From Photobacterium profundum (lineage in GTDB: Bacteria > Pseudomonadota > Gammaproteobacteria > Enterobacterales > Vibrionaceae), in contig NZ_PYOD01000008.1 of NCBI RefSeq assembly GCF_003026285.1, positions 62,001 through 126,000 on the forward strand: a stretch of 64,000 nucleotides of DNA, written 5' to 3'. Made by a program: the position numbers and the translations under genes. The number at the start of each line of letters is the position of its first letter. Position 1 is the first letter of the stretch. This document shows positions 10,326-19,414 of the stretch, in pieces. The notes under the pieces were generated by a model. The model did no database searches and was not told where the DNA came from. It saw only the letters and a list, made by a program, of their open reading frames with translations.

Positions 10326-10360
10326 GTAAACGTTTGCGTTCTCATTTTTTCTGTTAGAAT
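10324..10360 (+). promoter_or_regulatory. PurR-like operator and promoter of cvpA-purF
   Basis: AGGTAAACGTTTGCGT (10324-10339) matches 14 of 16 positions of the PurR consensus ACGCAAACGTTTGCGT. The right half supplies a -35 hexamer TTTGCG (10333-10338), followed 16 bases later by the -10 TAGAAT (10355-10360), so a bound repressor would block polymerase. E. coli cvpA-purF is a known PurR target, which supports the reading. Confidence 0.85.
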
Positions 10361-10386
10361 ACGCATCAACAAGACGATATATATAA

Positions 10387-10881
10387 ATGATGATCTGGAT
10401 AGATTACGTAATTTTAGGCGTGATTGGCTTCTCTGCACTGGTCAGTTTGATCCGTGGATTTGTTAAAGAAGCCTTATCGTTAGTTATTTGGTTTGCTGCC
10501 TTTTTCATTGCAAGCAACTTCTACAATCAGTTGGCAGCTTACTTTACCAATATTCAGGACGACACACTGCGAAACGGTAGTGCAATTGCTGTCTTGTTCA
10601 TTTCAACGCTGGTTGTTGGCGCGGTAGTGAACTACGTTATTGGGCAACTCGTACAAAAAACAGGTTTGTCAGGTACAGACCGTGTACTCGGCGTTGTATT
10701 TGGTGGTGTGAGAGGGGTACTTATTGTATCTGCCATACTATTTTTCATTGATACCTTTACTGGGTTTTCAAGTGCTGATTGGTGGAAATCGTCAGAATTG
10801 ATTCCTCAGTTTGGTATGGTGATTGAATGGTTCTTTTCATATATTAAAGATACATCAAGTTTTTTACCCGGCGCACTGTAG
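10387..10881 (+). CDS. cvpA: CvpA family membrane protein
   Basis: 164 residues with four predicted membrane segments (about 4-22, 26-48, 63-85, 100-120). CvpA is a small inner-membrane protein named for colicin V production and linked in other species to envelope stress; its molecular activity is not settled. It is cotranscribed with purF in E. coli, and here only 93 bases separate them, with a PurR-like promoter ahead. The start could be either of the tandem ATG codons at 10387 or 10390. Confidence 0.93.
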   Translation: MMIWIDYVILGVIGFSALVSLIRGFVKEALSLVIWFAAFFIASNFYNQLAAYFTNIQDDTLRNGSAIAVLFISTLVVGAVVNYVIGQLVQKTGLSGTDRVLGVVFGGVRGVLIVSAILFFIDTFTGFSSADWWKSSELIPQFGMVIEWFFSYIKDTSSFLPGAL

Positions 10882-10974
10882 CGTCGGCTTCTTATCAATT
10901 GTATGTGGCAACAGTGTTACTGATGCTATTGCTGCGCACAATCTGATATTTAATGCGTGACGAGGATTTAGGAC

Positions 10975-12492
10975 ATGTGTGGTATTGTCGGAATCGTGGG
11001 GTCTACCCCAGTAAACCAGTCTATCTATGATGCACTGACCGTGTTGCAACACCGTGGTCAAGATGCTGCCGGTATTGTTACTCTGGAAAGCAATCGTTTC
11101 CGTCTGCGTAAAGCGAATGGACTTGTTCGTGATGTGTTTGAAGCTAGACACATGCAACGTCTTCAAGGGAATGTGGGTATTGGTCATGTACGTTACCCAA
11201 CAGCAGGAAGTTCTAGTGCTTCAGAAGCTCAACCATTTTATGTGAATTCACCTTACGGTATTTCTTTGGCACATAATGGTAATTTAACAAATGCTGCTGA
11301 AGTTAAAGAATCTTTATTTACCCATGCTCGTCGTCATGTGAATACAACATCAGACTCTGAAATTCTGTTGAATGTATTGGCCAATCAGCTAGAACTGTCT
11401 AACTCTTACCCTTTGAAACCTGAAGATATTTTCACTGCGGTACGTGAAGTTCATCGCAATGTAAAAGGTGCATATGCCGTTGTTGCGATGGTGATTAGCC
11501 ATGGTTTAATCGCATTTCGCGACCCACATGGTATTCGCCCTCTATGTATTGGTAAGCGTGAAATTGACGGTTCAATGGAATATATGGTTGCTTCTGAATC
11601 TGTTGCACTTGATGCGGTAGGTTTTGACTTCATGCGTGATGTTGCGCCTGGCGAAGCCGTATACGTTACTTTTGATGGCCAATTATATACTGAACAATGT
11701 GCTGATAACCCTGTATTGAATCCGTGTATTTTTGAATTCGTCTATTTCGCTCGCCCAGACTCATTCATGGATAAAGTGTCGGTTTACAGTGCACGTGTGT
11801 GCATGGGGCAGAAATTGGGTGAGAAAATCAAGCGCGAGTGGGATGATCTAGATATTGATGTTGTTATTCCTATTCCAGAAACATCGTGCGACAGTGCATT
11901 AGAAATCGCACGTACAATCGACAAGCCATATCGTCAGGGTTTTGTGAAGAACCGTTATGTTGGTCGCACATTTATCATGCCTGGTCAGCAAATGCGCCGT
12001 AAATCAGTACGCCGTAAATTGAATGCGATCCGCTCTGAATTTAAAGGCAAGAATGTACTCTTAGTCGATGACTCTATTGTTCGTGGTACAACATCTGAGC
12101 AGATCATTGAAATGGCACGTGATGCAGGTGCTAACAAAGTGTACTTAGCATCAGCTGCACCAGAAGTACGTTTCCCTAATGTTTATGGTATTGATATGCC
12201 ATCAGCAAATGAGTTAATTGCTCATGGCCGTGAAGTCGACGAAATCAGTAAAATGATTGGTGCTGATGGTCTTATTTTCCAAGATTTGGAAGATTTAGTG
12301 GCTGCGGTAGCTGAAGGTAACCCTGATATTAAATTATTCGAAACGTCGGTATTTAATGGCAGTTATGTAACGGGTGATATTGATCAACAGTACCTTGAAT
12401 TTTTAGATTCGTTACGTAATGAAGACTCCAAAACTCAACGTGAAATTCAGCAAGATCTTGCTAATCTAGAGCTTCATAACGAAGGCGTTTAA
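10975..12492 (+). CDS. purF: Amidophosphoribosyltransferase
   Basis: 505 residues. After Met removal the N-terminal nucleophile is Cys2 (MCGIVGIVG), the class II glutamine amidotransferase signature. The C-terminal phosphoribosyltransferase domain carries the PRPP loop [14 protein letters not shown] (about 360-373). PurF makes 5-phosphoribosylamine from PRPP and glutamine, the first committed step of purine synthesis. Neighbours and length match E. coli PurF (505 residues). It is expected to be repressed by PurR through the box at 10324. Confidence 0.98.
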   Translation: MCGIVGIVGSTPVNQSIYDALTVLQHRGQDAAGIVTLESNRFRLRKANGLVRDVFEARHMQRLQGNVGIGHVRYPTAGSSSASEAQPFYVNSPYGISLAHNGNLTNAAEVKESLFTHARRHVNTTSDSEILLNVLANQLELSNSYPLKPEDIFTAVREVHRNVKGAYAVVAMVISHGLIAFRDPHGIRPLCIGKREIDGSMEYMVASESVALDAVGFDFMRDVAPGEAVYVTFDGQLYTEQCADNPVLNPCIFEFVYFARPDSFMDKVSVYSARVCMGQKLGEKIKREWDDLDIDVVIPIPETSCDSALEIARTIDKPYRQGFVKNRYVGRTFIMPGQQMRRKSVRRKLNAIRSEFKGKNVLLVDDSIVRGTTSEQIIEMARDAGANKVYLASAAPEVRFPNVYGIDMPSANELIAHGREVDEISKMIGADGLIFQDLEDLVAAVAEGNPDIKLFETSVFNGSYVTGDIDQQYLEFLDSLRNEDSKTQREIQQDLANLELHNEGV

Positions 12493-12521
12493 TCTGCGCT
12501 GAGTAATAAAGCTTAATATAT

Positions 12522-12552
12522 AAAAAAGCGAAGCCAAGAGCTTCGCTTTTTT
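12522..12552 (+). terminator. Terminator after purF
   Basis: AAAAAAGCGAAG pairs with CTTCGCTTTTTT around a 7-base loop. The A and T tracts on both sides let it also serve the convergent gene on the minus strand. Confidence 0.9.
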
Positions 12553-12589
12553 GTCTGTGGAATTTAGCTTGTCGTTTGAATAGAGGTGT

Positions 12590-13189
12590 TTAATGGCTAA
12601 ATTGTGGACCTAAGCCGTATTCCCACAGGATTACCGAGCCAGCTAAAATTGATACTAATAAAACCAAACCACAGGTCACGATTGAGCTGGAATAAATGAA
12701 ACCTCGTTCTTCTGGTATATGCATCAGAATTGGCACGCCGGTATATAACAGGTACACCGAGTAAGCAATACCCAGCAAACCAGCAATCATTAGAAACCAG
12801 ATGTGCGGATATAAGGCAGCGATACTGATCATAAACAGTGGTGTGGCAGTATAGGCTGCAAGCTCAAGTGCTTGTGTATAGGTTGGTGTAGAACCAAAGG
12901 TATGACTCATCCAATACGATAAATAGGCGAGTGCAAATACCCCCACAACTAATGCGAAATACATAGCAATCGACATGCTAAGTGCACTTGTCTGGGTTAA
13001 GTAGATAGGTTGACCCACACCTATTTTCCAACCAATAAAGACACTAGAAATAAACGCAAATAGAGGTGGTAAGGTGGCAATAATAAGAATGTGGCTGAGA
13101 CTTTTTGTAACTCCCTCATGTTCCTTGTCAATGGTGCGCCACTCTTGTTTGGGGTGGGCGTAAATTCCAAATAAATGTCCCAAAATCAT
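12590..13189 (-). CDS. Yip1-family inner-membrane protein (YohC-like)
   Basis: 199 residues with about five membrane segments and the short soluble N-terminal motif HPKQEWRTIDKE typical of bacterial Yip1/DUF1282 proteins such as E. coli YohC. The biochemical role of these proteins is unknown. The start has a GAGGAAA ribosome site seven bases upstream. It is convergent with purF and shares its terminator. Nothing in the surroundings suggests a partner; it looks monocistronic. Confidence 0.8.
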   Translation of the reverse strand: MILGHLFGIYAHPKQEWRTIDKEHEGVTKSLSHILIIATLPPLFAFISSVFIGWKIGVGQPIYLTQTSALSMSIAMYFALVVGVFALAYLSYWMSHTFGSTPTYTQALELAAYTATPLFMISIAALYPHIWFLMIAGLLGIAYSVYLLYTGVPILMHIPEERGFIYSSSIVTCGLVLLVSILAGSVILWEYGLGPQFSH

Positions 13190-13392
13190 AACGTTTCCTC
13201 GTTAAAAAGTGCTAGCAGCGCACATAACTATCGTTAGATATTCGATGTTGAAAGGCAAAGTCGAGCATTTCACTACTATTAACATTTAGTCGGAGATTGG
13301 AAAGTTAGCAAGGAATGGCGTTATTCACTTTTGGTATATATCTAGAAAGATCACTCTAATAACGTTGAAAGTGATTGACGTAACTTTGGCAT

Positions 13393-13424
13393 AAAAAAAG
13401 CCAGTTATGGCAACTGGCTTTAAT
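13393..13424 (-). terminator. Terminator of the LysR-type gene
   Basis: On the minus strand AAAGCCAGTT pairs with AACTGGCTTT and continues into a T tract, about 20 bases beyond the stop of the regulator gene. Confidence 0.85.
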
Positions 13425-13443
13425 CAAAAATTGAAAATCACGA

Positions 13444-14322
13444 TTAGCTTAATGCAAAAAAGTCGCTTGCAAATTCGATGAATAAACGAAGCTTTTCTGG
13501 TTGGTAATCTCGATGGTTATAAAGAATATAGACTTCACGAGGGTTCGCTGACCAGTTATCCAGAATGCGCACAAGCTCACCAGACTCAATGTATTGCTCT
13601 AGCATTACATCAGGCATAAGTGTGATACCTAAACCTGCACAGCATGCCTTACGAACGACATTAAGCTGATTTGCTTCAAAGTGACCACGTTCATTGATAG
13701 TAACGGTATCACCATTGTGATCTGATATACGCCAACGAAGCAGTGGATTGCCTTTTAGTAAGGTATGATCATGAAGGTCTTGAGCATGTTTAGGTTCTGG
13801 ATTGTTTTTGAGATAGATAGGGCTCGCAACCAAAATATCTTTTACTGCACTAATACGGCGAGCGATAAGCGTAGAATCACGCTGTGGACCGACTCTAAAC
13901 ATAATATCCCAATCTGTGGGATCCAACTGCTCGGGCTCGCTGCTCATATGCAATTCAATATTGATAGCAGGGTGCTTTAGCATAAATGCATTCAACATTG
14001 GCTGTAGCAGCACTTTTGTTAAATTAGATGGTGCAGCTATTTTTAATTTACCAGCAGCACCTTTACATTCTTCACTAATGTGCTCCGTCGTATCAACAAG
14101 CTGTTGAAGTAGGGGAGCACAATCATCATAAAACTTTTGTCCAGCTTCTGTTAATGACAGTTTACGAGCGTGACGGTTGAGTAATCGAAGATTCAAACAT
14201 TCTTCCAGAGCTTGAATACGACGGGTCAGAGTTGCTACCGGCACTTGTGTTTTACGAGAGGCACCAGTGTAGCTGCCATTCTCGACTACCATGCGGAATA
14301 AATTTAAATCATCAAGTTTCAT
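13444..14322 (-). CDS. LysR-family transcriptional regulator
   Basis: 292 residues. The N-terminal winged helix-turn-helix (about 1-60, with GSYTGASRKTQVPVATLTRR) is followed by a LysR substrate-binding domain (about 90-290). It resembles the CrgA/AaeR-like branch, but its target is not evident: LysR genes usually control a divergent neighbour, and the divergent gene here, rssB, starts about 360 bases away. The start codon lacks a good ribosome site but matches the family N-terminus MKLDDLNLF. The effector cannot be inferred. Confidence 0.88.
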   Translation of the reverse strand: MKLDDLNLFRMVVENGSYTGASRKTQVPVATLTRRIQALEECLNLRLLNRHARKLSLTEAGQKFYDDCAPLLQQLVDTTEHISEECKGAAGKLKIAAPSNLTKVLLQPMLNAFMLKHPAINIELHMSSEPEQLDPTDWDIMFRVGPQRDSTLIARRISAVKDILVASPIYLKNNPEPKHAQDLHDHTLLKGNPLLRWRISDHNGDTVTINERGHFEANQLNVVRKACCAGLGITLMPDVMLEQYIESGELVRILDNWSANPREVYILYNHRDYQPEKLRLFIEFASDFFALS

Positions 14323-14676
14323 ATGCGATCATTTTTGAAAACTCATTACAAGGAATTGTATAACAAAATGTTTCAAAAGATGTCGCTTATCTCAAAGTTT
14401 TTAATTTAAATGATAGGTGAGCACTTTTATGCTTTCAATTTGTGTTTAAAATGTCTGTTTTTTTGATGTAGGCTGCAGAAATGAGTACTTTTTACTGTTC
14501 TTCATCCTCCCTTCCTGACGAATGGGTATTTTGATCCTATGCTTCTGATAGGAAGATTAATAACCTTACCACCTTAATGTACTTTATTATTGATATAGGG
14601 ATTTGATTAAGCTGCAGTTAATCGAAACTCATTGGGTTGATTGAATTTCACGCTACTTGATGCTTTTCTGTGGAGG
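14323..14676. other. Intergenic region between the LysR gene and rssB
   Basis: About 350 AT-rich bases hold the divergent promoters of the LysR-type gene and rssB. I see no convincing -35/-10 pair, operator or RNA structure in it beyond the GGAGG ribosome site at 14672-14676. Confidence 0.5.
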
Positions 14677-14685
14677 ATGTACTCA

Positions 14686-15735
14686 TTGCTTGAGGGAAAA
14701 GATGTACTCGTTGTTGAGGATGACCCCGTTTTCCGAAATATGATCTGTGGTTTTCTAAAGAGCCAAGGATGCATGGTGCGTGAAGCAGAAGATGGGTTAA
14801 AAGGTCTTCAAGCATTACGTGAAGTGATTCCTGATATATTGTTGTGTGATCTTGCGATGCCTATTTTATCAGGCATGGAATTTGTCGAAGAAATATCGAT
14901 GCAGTATCCGATGGTACCTGTCATTGTTATTTCTGGTACAGGTGATATGGCTGATGTCGCGACGGCATTACGTCATGGTGTTAAAGATTTTTTGATAAAG
15001 CCTCTCGATAACATCATGGTATTAAAGGCGTCTCTTTTATCTGTGCTTAGGGCGCAAGACTCTTCTGAAGAAGGCAGAGACTTTACTAATCAATGGTTCG
15101 GTGCCGGAGAAGATAAAAGTGTTATTGATGAAGAGCTAGAATGGCACATAAAAGAGTTACAAGACAACCCAATTATTGCCAGAGAGTTATTAGTTGGATT
15201 AATGCCCGAAACTGAATCAAGCTTTGGTGATTGGCAACTCAACTATTGCGTGCTTCAATCTATTGATGTGCAACCTGTGTTGTTAGATTACACCTGGTTA
15301 ATGGATGGAAGGTTAGCGTTTTATTTAGTGGACTCAGCCTCTGATAGTGAGCAAGGTACTGCAACCACATTACTTATTCGCGCATTGTTTAATGATTATA
15401 TCCGCACTCAAATGGCAGATGAAAATAATTTAAATCATCTCATTCAGCTAATTGAAAAGGGGATGAAGCATTCTGACTATTCTTCACCGATTAAAGGTTT
15501 ATTCGGAATATTTAGTGCTTATGATCGTAGCTTGAATGTTATTTCTGCAGGCTTAGGCGCTGTATTACAAACCAGTGAAGAAACCACATCTATCATGGCA
15601 CAACCATGGCTTGGTCAAGGTGCCATAAATAATGACACTATTCATTTATCATTATCAGATTCTGGTGGCAGATTATCTTTAAGTGAAATAGATTCGGCAA
15701 GTTTCAGTGTGACACTGAAGCGACTGGAATCGTGA
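14686..15735 (+). CDS. rssB: RssB-type response regulator (RpoS adaptor)
   Basis: 349 residues from TTG 14686. The receiver domain (1-120) has the acidic pair ED (11-12), phospho-acceptor D55 in LLCDLAMP, and the conserved switch Thr and Lys (VISGTGD, FLIKP). The C-terminal half is a PP2C-like domain as in E. coli RssB, which delivers sigma-S to ClpXP; ClpXP is encoded 8 kb away here. Start choice: GGAGG at 14672-14676 is 9 bases ahead of TTG 14686, whereas it abuts an in-frame ATG at 14677, too close for good initiation. A longer form from TTG 14641 has no ribosome site. Assignment to RssB rather than another PP2C-type regulator is likely, not certain. Confidence 0.82.
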   Translation: MLEGKDVLVVEDDPVFRNMICGFLKSQGCMVREAEDGLKGLQALREVIPDILLCDLAMPILSGMEFVEEISMQYPMVPVIVISGTGDMADVATALRHGVKDFLIKPLDNIMVLKASLLSVLRAQDSSEEGRDFTNQWFGAGEDKSVIDEELEWHIKELQDNPIIARELLVGLMPETESSFGDWQLNYCVLQSIDVQPVLLDYTWLMDGRLAFYLVDSASDSEQGTATTLLIRALFNDYIRTQMADENNLNHLIQLIEKGMKHSDYSSPIKGLFGIFSAYDRSLNVISAGLGAVLQTSEETTSIMAQPWLGQGAINNDTIHLSLSDSGGRLSLSEIDSASFSVTLKRLES

Positions 15736-15789
15736 TAAACGATATAGAGTAAGGGGCGAGGAAAGTGTCAGTATTATACCAAACGAAGT

Positions 15790-15828
15790 AGGGCGAGTAG
15801 TAAGAATCGGGATTCTAACACTCGCCCT
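15790..15828. terminator. Hairpin between convergent rssB and dtp
   Basis: AGGGCGAGT and ACTCGCCCT form a 9-bp stem, with a second inner stem AGAATC/ATTCT. It lies between two convergent stops and could end both transcripts, but neither side has a strong T tract. Confidence 0.5.
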
Positions 15829-15850
15829 AGTTTAAGCTAAAAACTATGAA

Positions 15851-17236
15851 TTATGCTTCTACAGCTTTACCATTCACATCTTCAACTGCCTTTCCTTCTG
15901 CTCCATGCATCCAACGAACAAGTTGGTTTGAGCAAAGAAGCAGTAATACACCTGCAATTGTTGCAGCAATTGCGATACCACTGAATATAGCCATTGGACC
16001 TGATTCGCCCATTAATGAACCAATAATACCAGCGACATAGTTAGCAACCGCATTGAAGCCAAACCATGCGCCCATCATTAATGATGCTAAACGTAGCGGC
16101 GCAAGTTTAGTAACCATTGATAGACCAATAGGTGATAGGCATAGCTCTCCAAGTGTATGGAAGAAATATGCACCGACTAACCATAGCATTGATGTTTTCA
16201 CTGTAATGTCGCCACCTTGCTGCATTACTGCGCCCATCATGAATACAAAGCCGATTGCAAGGAAGAATAAACCCATTGCGAACTTGACTGGAGAGTTCGG
16301 CTCTTTAGGACCCATCTTCACCCAAAGTGCTGCAATGATCGGTGCTAATGTAATAACGAAGAATGGGTTTAATGATTGGAACCAAGCTGCTGGCACTTCA
16401 AAGCTACCAATCATGCGATCAGTATATTGTTGTGAGAAGATGTTCATCAAACCGCCAGCCTGCTCAAAGCCAGCCCAAAAGATAACAACAAACAAGCCCA
16501 TAATCATGATGACTTTTAGTCGGTCACGTTCTTGTGTAGTTAATGGCTCTTTTTTACCTGATTTATTCATTTCTGCAGCGCGTTTAGCGGCGGGTACTTT
16601 ACCAATGTTACCAAGAATACGTTCAGCAAAAATAAGTTGAGTTACTAAGCTGATAACCATACCAATACCAGCGGTAAGGAAGCCGGCTTTCCAGCCATAA
16701 TTCATTGATGCAGTACCAGCAATAATACCTGCTAATAAAGAACCAAGGTTGATACCCATATAGAAAATAGTAAATGCACCGTCACGACGATGATCGCCAT
16801 CTTGGTAAAGATCGCCAACCATTGTTGAAATATTTGGTTTGAAAAGACCATTACCCACAATTAATAGCGCAAGGCCTAAATAGAATGCCGTTACTGCATT
16901 AGGGTCAATCATGCTGTGCGGTAATGCCAGTGTAAATTGACCTAAGGCCATTAATACACCACCAATAATAATTGAACGTCGTTGACCTAAGAAGTTATCA
17001 GCAATCCATCCACCAATTAAAGGGGTGATGTAAACAAGGCCGGTGTAGATGCCGTATAGGTTAAGCGCGTCTTGTGTCGACCATCCTAGGCCGCCGTTGA
17101 TGGTTTTATCTGTAAGGTATAGAACTAAAATTGCGCGCATGGCGTAATATGAAAAACGTTCCCATAATTCGGTACCAAACAGAAGAAACAAACCTTTTGG
17201 GTGACCTAATAAGTCACCGCTACTACGATTGTTCAT
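15851..17236 (-). CDS. dtp: Proton-coupled di/tripeptide transporter (POT family)
   Basis: 461 residues and about 12-14 membrane segments. POT/PTR marks are the ELWERFSYYAMRAILVLYL segment near the N-terminus (ExxER proton-coupling motif) and the GDLYQDGDHRRDGAFTIFYMG region, which holds the PTR2 signature. It imports di- and tripeptides with protons across the inner membrane; vibrios are strong peptide users. Closest named relatives are DtpA/DtpB (TppB); I cannot decide which. It is transcribed away from rfaH over a 406-base intergenic region with a perfect palindrome. Confidence 0.93.
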   Translation of the reverse strand: MNNRSSGDLLGHPKGLFLLFGTELWERFSYYAMRAILVLYLTDKTINGGLGWSTQDALNLYGIYTGLVYITPLIGGWIADNFLGQRRSIIIGGVLMALGQFTLALPHSMIDPNAVTAFYLGLALLIVGNGLFKPNISTMVGDLYQDGDHRRDGAFTIFYMGINLGSLLAGIIAGTASMNYGWKAGFLTAGIGMVISLVTQLIFAERILGNIGKVPAAKRAAEMNKSGKKEPLTTQERDRLKVIMIMGLFVVIFWAGFEQAGGLMNIFSQQYTDRMIGSFEVPAAWFQSLNPFFVITLAPIIAALWVKMGPKEPNSPVKFAMGLFFLAIGFVFMMGAVMQQGGDITVKTSMLWLVGAYFFHTLGELCLSPIGLSMVTKLAPLRLASLMMGAWFGFNAVANYVAGIIGSLMGESGPMAIFSGIAIAATIAGVLLLLCSNQLVRWMHGAEGKAVEDVNGKAVEA

Positions 17237-17642
17237 AATTATTCTCTATGTTTTATTATTTATGTGTTTGCTAATGCTGCTAGTTTTATAAAGCACAAAT
17301 TTTTACTCTGCAAGTTTTCACAATCGCGAAATATAACGCCAACATTTTAACTTGTTGTTTTTTAAGGTTATGCGTGTATTTTATACAAAAGTGGAAACTA
17401 AGTTCTATCTAGTTTAAATGAAATGTAATCCTTATTAATAGTGATTTCTTAGACTATTAACCTTAATTTTTGTTTTTATGTGGTGTTATATATTAATATT
17501 TTTGATAATTCATATTTGTTACATTTGTAACATCTTGGGAGAGATGAAATCAAAAGTATCAAACTGGATACATATTTTGAGTTGTTCTTTATGGGGGAAT
17601 TATTATAATTTGATGCAGCGTATATAGATTGCAGAGATTGTT
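17237..17642. other. dtp/rfaH divergent intergenic region
   Basis: 406 very AT-rich bases carry the two divergent promoters. The only clear structure is the palindrome at 17517-17532, listed separately. No promoter hexamers stand out above the AT background. Confidence 0.5.
17517..17532. promoter_or_regulatory. Perfect 16-bp palindrome TGTTACA-N2-TGTAACA
   Basis: TGTTACA (17517-17523) and TGTAACA (17526-17532) are exact mirror images two bases apart, 110 bases ahead of rfaH and about 280 ahead of dtp. The size and symmetry suit a dimeric repressor. It does not match the CRP, FNR, Fur, Zur or PurR consensus sequences I know. The regulator is unknown. Confidence 0.5.
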
Positions 17643-18140
17643 ATGAAAGATTGGTTCCTTCTTTACTGTAAGCGAAGTGAGCAAGAGCGTGCAGTTATAA
17701 ATTTGGACAGGCAAGGTGTCGAATGTTATTACCCTCAGGTTAGCGTGAATAAAATTGTGCGTGGTAAACGAGTTGAAACCAGTGAGCCCCTCTTTCCTAG
17801 CTATATTTTTGTGTATTTTGACCCTGAACATTTAAGCTATACAACGGTACGCTCTACGCGTGGTGTTGCAGATTTCATCCGACAAGGTGCTAGACCGCAA
17901 ATGGTTCAGCAAGAGTTGGTGTATGGTTTGATGATGAATGAAAACTGTGAAGATCACCAAGCTAAACTCTCTAGTTTACCTATTCCTGGTGAGTGCCTAC
18001 AGCTAAAGCAAGGGCAATTTAAGGGGATAGAAGCAATCTACCAAGAAGCTGATGGTGAGAAACGATCATTTATGTTGATTAATCTATTGGGTAAACCTGT
18101 AAAAGTCAGTGTTGAAAATGAAGATATTGTAAAAGATTAA
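17643..18140 (+). CDS. rfaH: Transcription antiterminator RfaH
   Basis: 165 residues. The N-terminal NGN domain (1-100) opens with the usual WFLLYCKRSEQERA and contains the RGVADFIRQG segment; the C-terminal KOW domain (about 115-165) includes the stretch GECLQLKQGQFKGIEAIY. RfaH is a NusG paralogue that loads on polymerase at ops elements and prevents termination in long polysaccharide and virulence operons. No ops-controlled operon is in this window, but galU follows 213 bases downstream and supplies UDP-glucose for the same polymers. A terminator follows at once, so it is a single-gene unit. Confidence 0.94.
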   Translation: MKDWFLLYCKRSEQERAVINLDRQGVECYYPQVSVNKIVRGKRVETSEPLFPSYIFVYFDPEHLSYTTVRSTRGVADFIRQGARPQMVQQELVYGLMMNENCEDHQAKLSSLPIPGECLQLKQGQFKGIEAIYQEADGEKRSFMLINLLGKPVKVSVENEDIVKD

Positions 18141-18156
18141 TTCTTAATTCTTGAGA

Positions 18157-18194
18157 GGCCCGTAAGTTTCAAATGAAATTTACGGGCTTTTTTT
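18157..18194 (+). terminator. Terminator after rfaH
   Basis: GCCCGTAAGTTT pairs with AAATTTACGGGC (one G-T wobble) and is followed by seven T residues. Confidence 0.9.
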
Positions 18195-18354
18195 ATATAA
18201 GAAAGACAAAAAAGAGCAAGGCTTGTATAGTTGGGACATTAAGCTTGTATAAAGCAGTGACACATATTTAATTACCGCTTATAAAAATCAGCATGATGGC
18301 ATTGGTGCTGATTTTGGTGTCACCAATATCTTTTGAAAATTAATGGAATTGATA

Positions 18355-19263
18355 ATGACAAAGACTTCCCCTGTTCGTAAAGCCGTTATCCCTGTTGCGG
18401 GTCTTGGTACGCGTATGTTGCCAGCAACAAAGGCTATCCCGAAAGAGATGTTGCCTATTGTTGACCGCCCTTTGATCCAATATGTGGTCAACGAGTGTGT
18501 TGCGGCTGGTATTAAAGAAATCATCTTGGTTACTCACTCTTCAAAGAATTCGATTGAAAACCATTTTGATACCTCTTTTGAATTGGAAGCGACGTTAGAG
18601 AAACGTGTTAAACGTCAATTGCTTGAAGAAGTACAAAGTATTTGTCCAAAAGATGTAACGATCATGCACGTACGTCAAGGTCAAGCAAAAGGTCTAGGCC
18701 ATGCAGTACTAAGTGCTCGGCCGTTAGTGGGCGATGAACCTTTTGCTGTTGTTTTACCTGATGTTGTTCTTGATGATGCTGCCAGTGATTTACGCACTGA
18801 AAATATGGCAGCAATGATTGCAGCGTTCAATGAAACAAAAGTAAGCCAAGTAATGGTAGAGCCCGTTCCGATGGCTGATGTATCGAGTTACGGTGTTGCT
18901 GATGTTAGCGGCGTTGACTTAAAGCCGGGTGAAACCGCAGCAATGACTAAAGTGGTAGAGAAACCAGCACTTGAAGATGCACCCTCAAACCTCGCCATTG
19001 TGGGGCGTTACGTACTTCCTGCTGAAATTTGGGGAATGCTAGAACGTACACCTGTTGGTGCTGGTGATGAAATTCAGTTAACAGATGCCATTGATATGTT
19101 GATGGAGTCTCAGCAAGTTAATGCTTTCCATATGTCAGGTAAGAGCCACGATTGTGGTACTAAGCTTGGTTACATGCAGGCTTTTGTTGAATATGGTATT
19201 CGTCATAATAGCCTTGGTGATGATTTCAAAGCCTATTTAAAAGATATGGTTAAAACACTTTAA
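18355..19263 (+). CDS. galU: UTP--glucose-1-phosphate uridylyltransferase
   Basis: 302 residues from ATG 18355, the E. coli GalU length; an in-frame ATG at 18343 would add four residues (MELI) but has no ribosome site, while GGA lies about 7 bases before 18355. The N-terminal nucleotide-binding signature is [19 protein letters not shown] (G-x-G-T-R) with the catalytic Lys nearby. GalU forms UDP-glucose for LPS core, capsule, galactose use and osmoprotectant glucans. It lies downstream of rfaH but behind a terminator. Confidence 0.96.
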   Translation: MTKTSPVRKAVIPVAGLGTRMLPATKAIPKEMLPIVDRPLIQYVVNECVAAGIKEIILVTHSSKNSIENHFDTSFELEATLEKRVKRQLLEEVQSICPKDVTIMHVRQGQAKGLGHAVLSARPLVGDEPFAVVLPDVVLDDAASDLRTENMAAMIAAFNETKVSQVMVEPVPMADVSSYGVADVSGVDLKPGETAAMTKVVEKPALEDAPSNLAIVGRYVLPAEIWGMLERTPVGAGDEIQLTDAIDMLMESQQVNAFHMSGKSHDCGTKLGYMQAFVEYGIRHNSLGDDFKAYLKDMVKTL

Positions 19264-19337
19264 TCATGTAACACATGTTTTCCTTGAATTAAACACGCTG
19301 AGAACACTCTGAATCCTGAGTATAGAAATAGAGTTAT

Positions 19338-19367
19338 AAAAAAACCGAGGTAACACCTCGGTTTTTT
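19338..19367. terminator. Bidirectional terminator between galU and folD
   Basis: AAAAACCGAGG pairs with CCTCGGTTTTT around a 5-base loop. A and T tracts flank both sides, so it can stop galU and the convergent folD. Confidence 0.9.
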
Positions 19368-19377
19368 ATTGCCTTTT

Positions 19378-19412
19378 ACTAGAGACTAGAGACTAGAGAC
19401 TAGAGACTAGAG
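19378..19412. repeat. Five tandem copies of the heptamer ACTAGAG
   Basis: The unit ACTAGAG is repeated five times without error (35 bases), starting about 10 bases after the terminator and ending 2 bases before the folD stop codon. It is outside any gene. Copy number is likely unstable through replication slippage. Confidence 0.9.
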
Positions 19413-19414
19413 AT

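Noticed and set aside
12303-12316. ops-like GCGGTAGCTG inside purF
   Set aside because: Only the core GCGGTAGC matches the RfaH ops element and it lies within coding sequence of a gene not known as an RfaH target.
16053-16640. 195-codon frame opposite dtp
   Set aside because: Shadow of a clear transporter gene; no domain or start signal.
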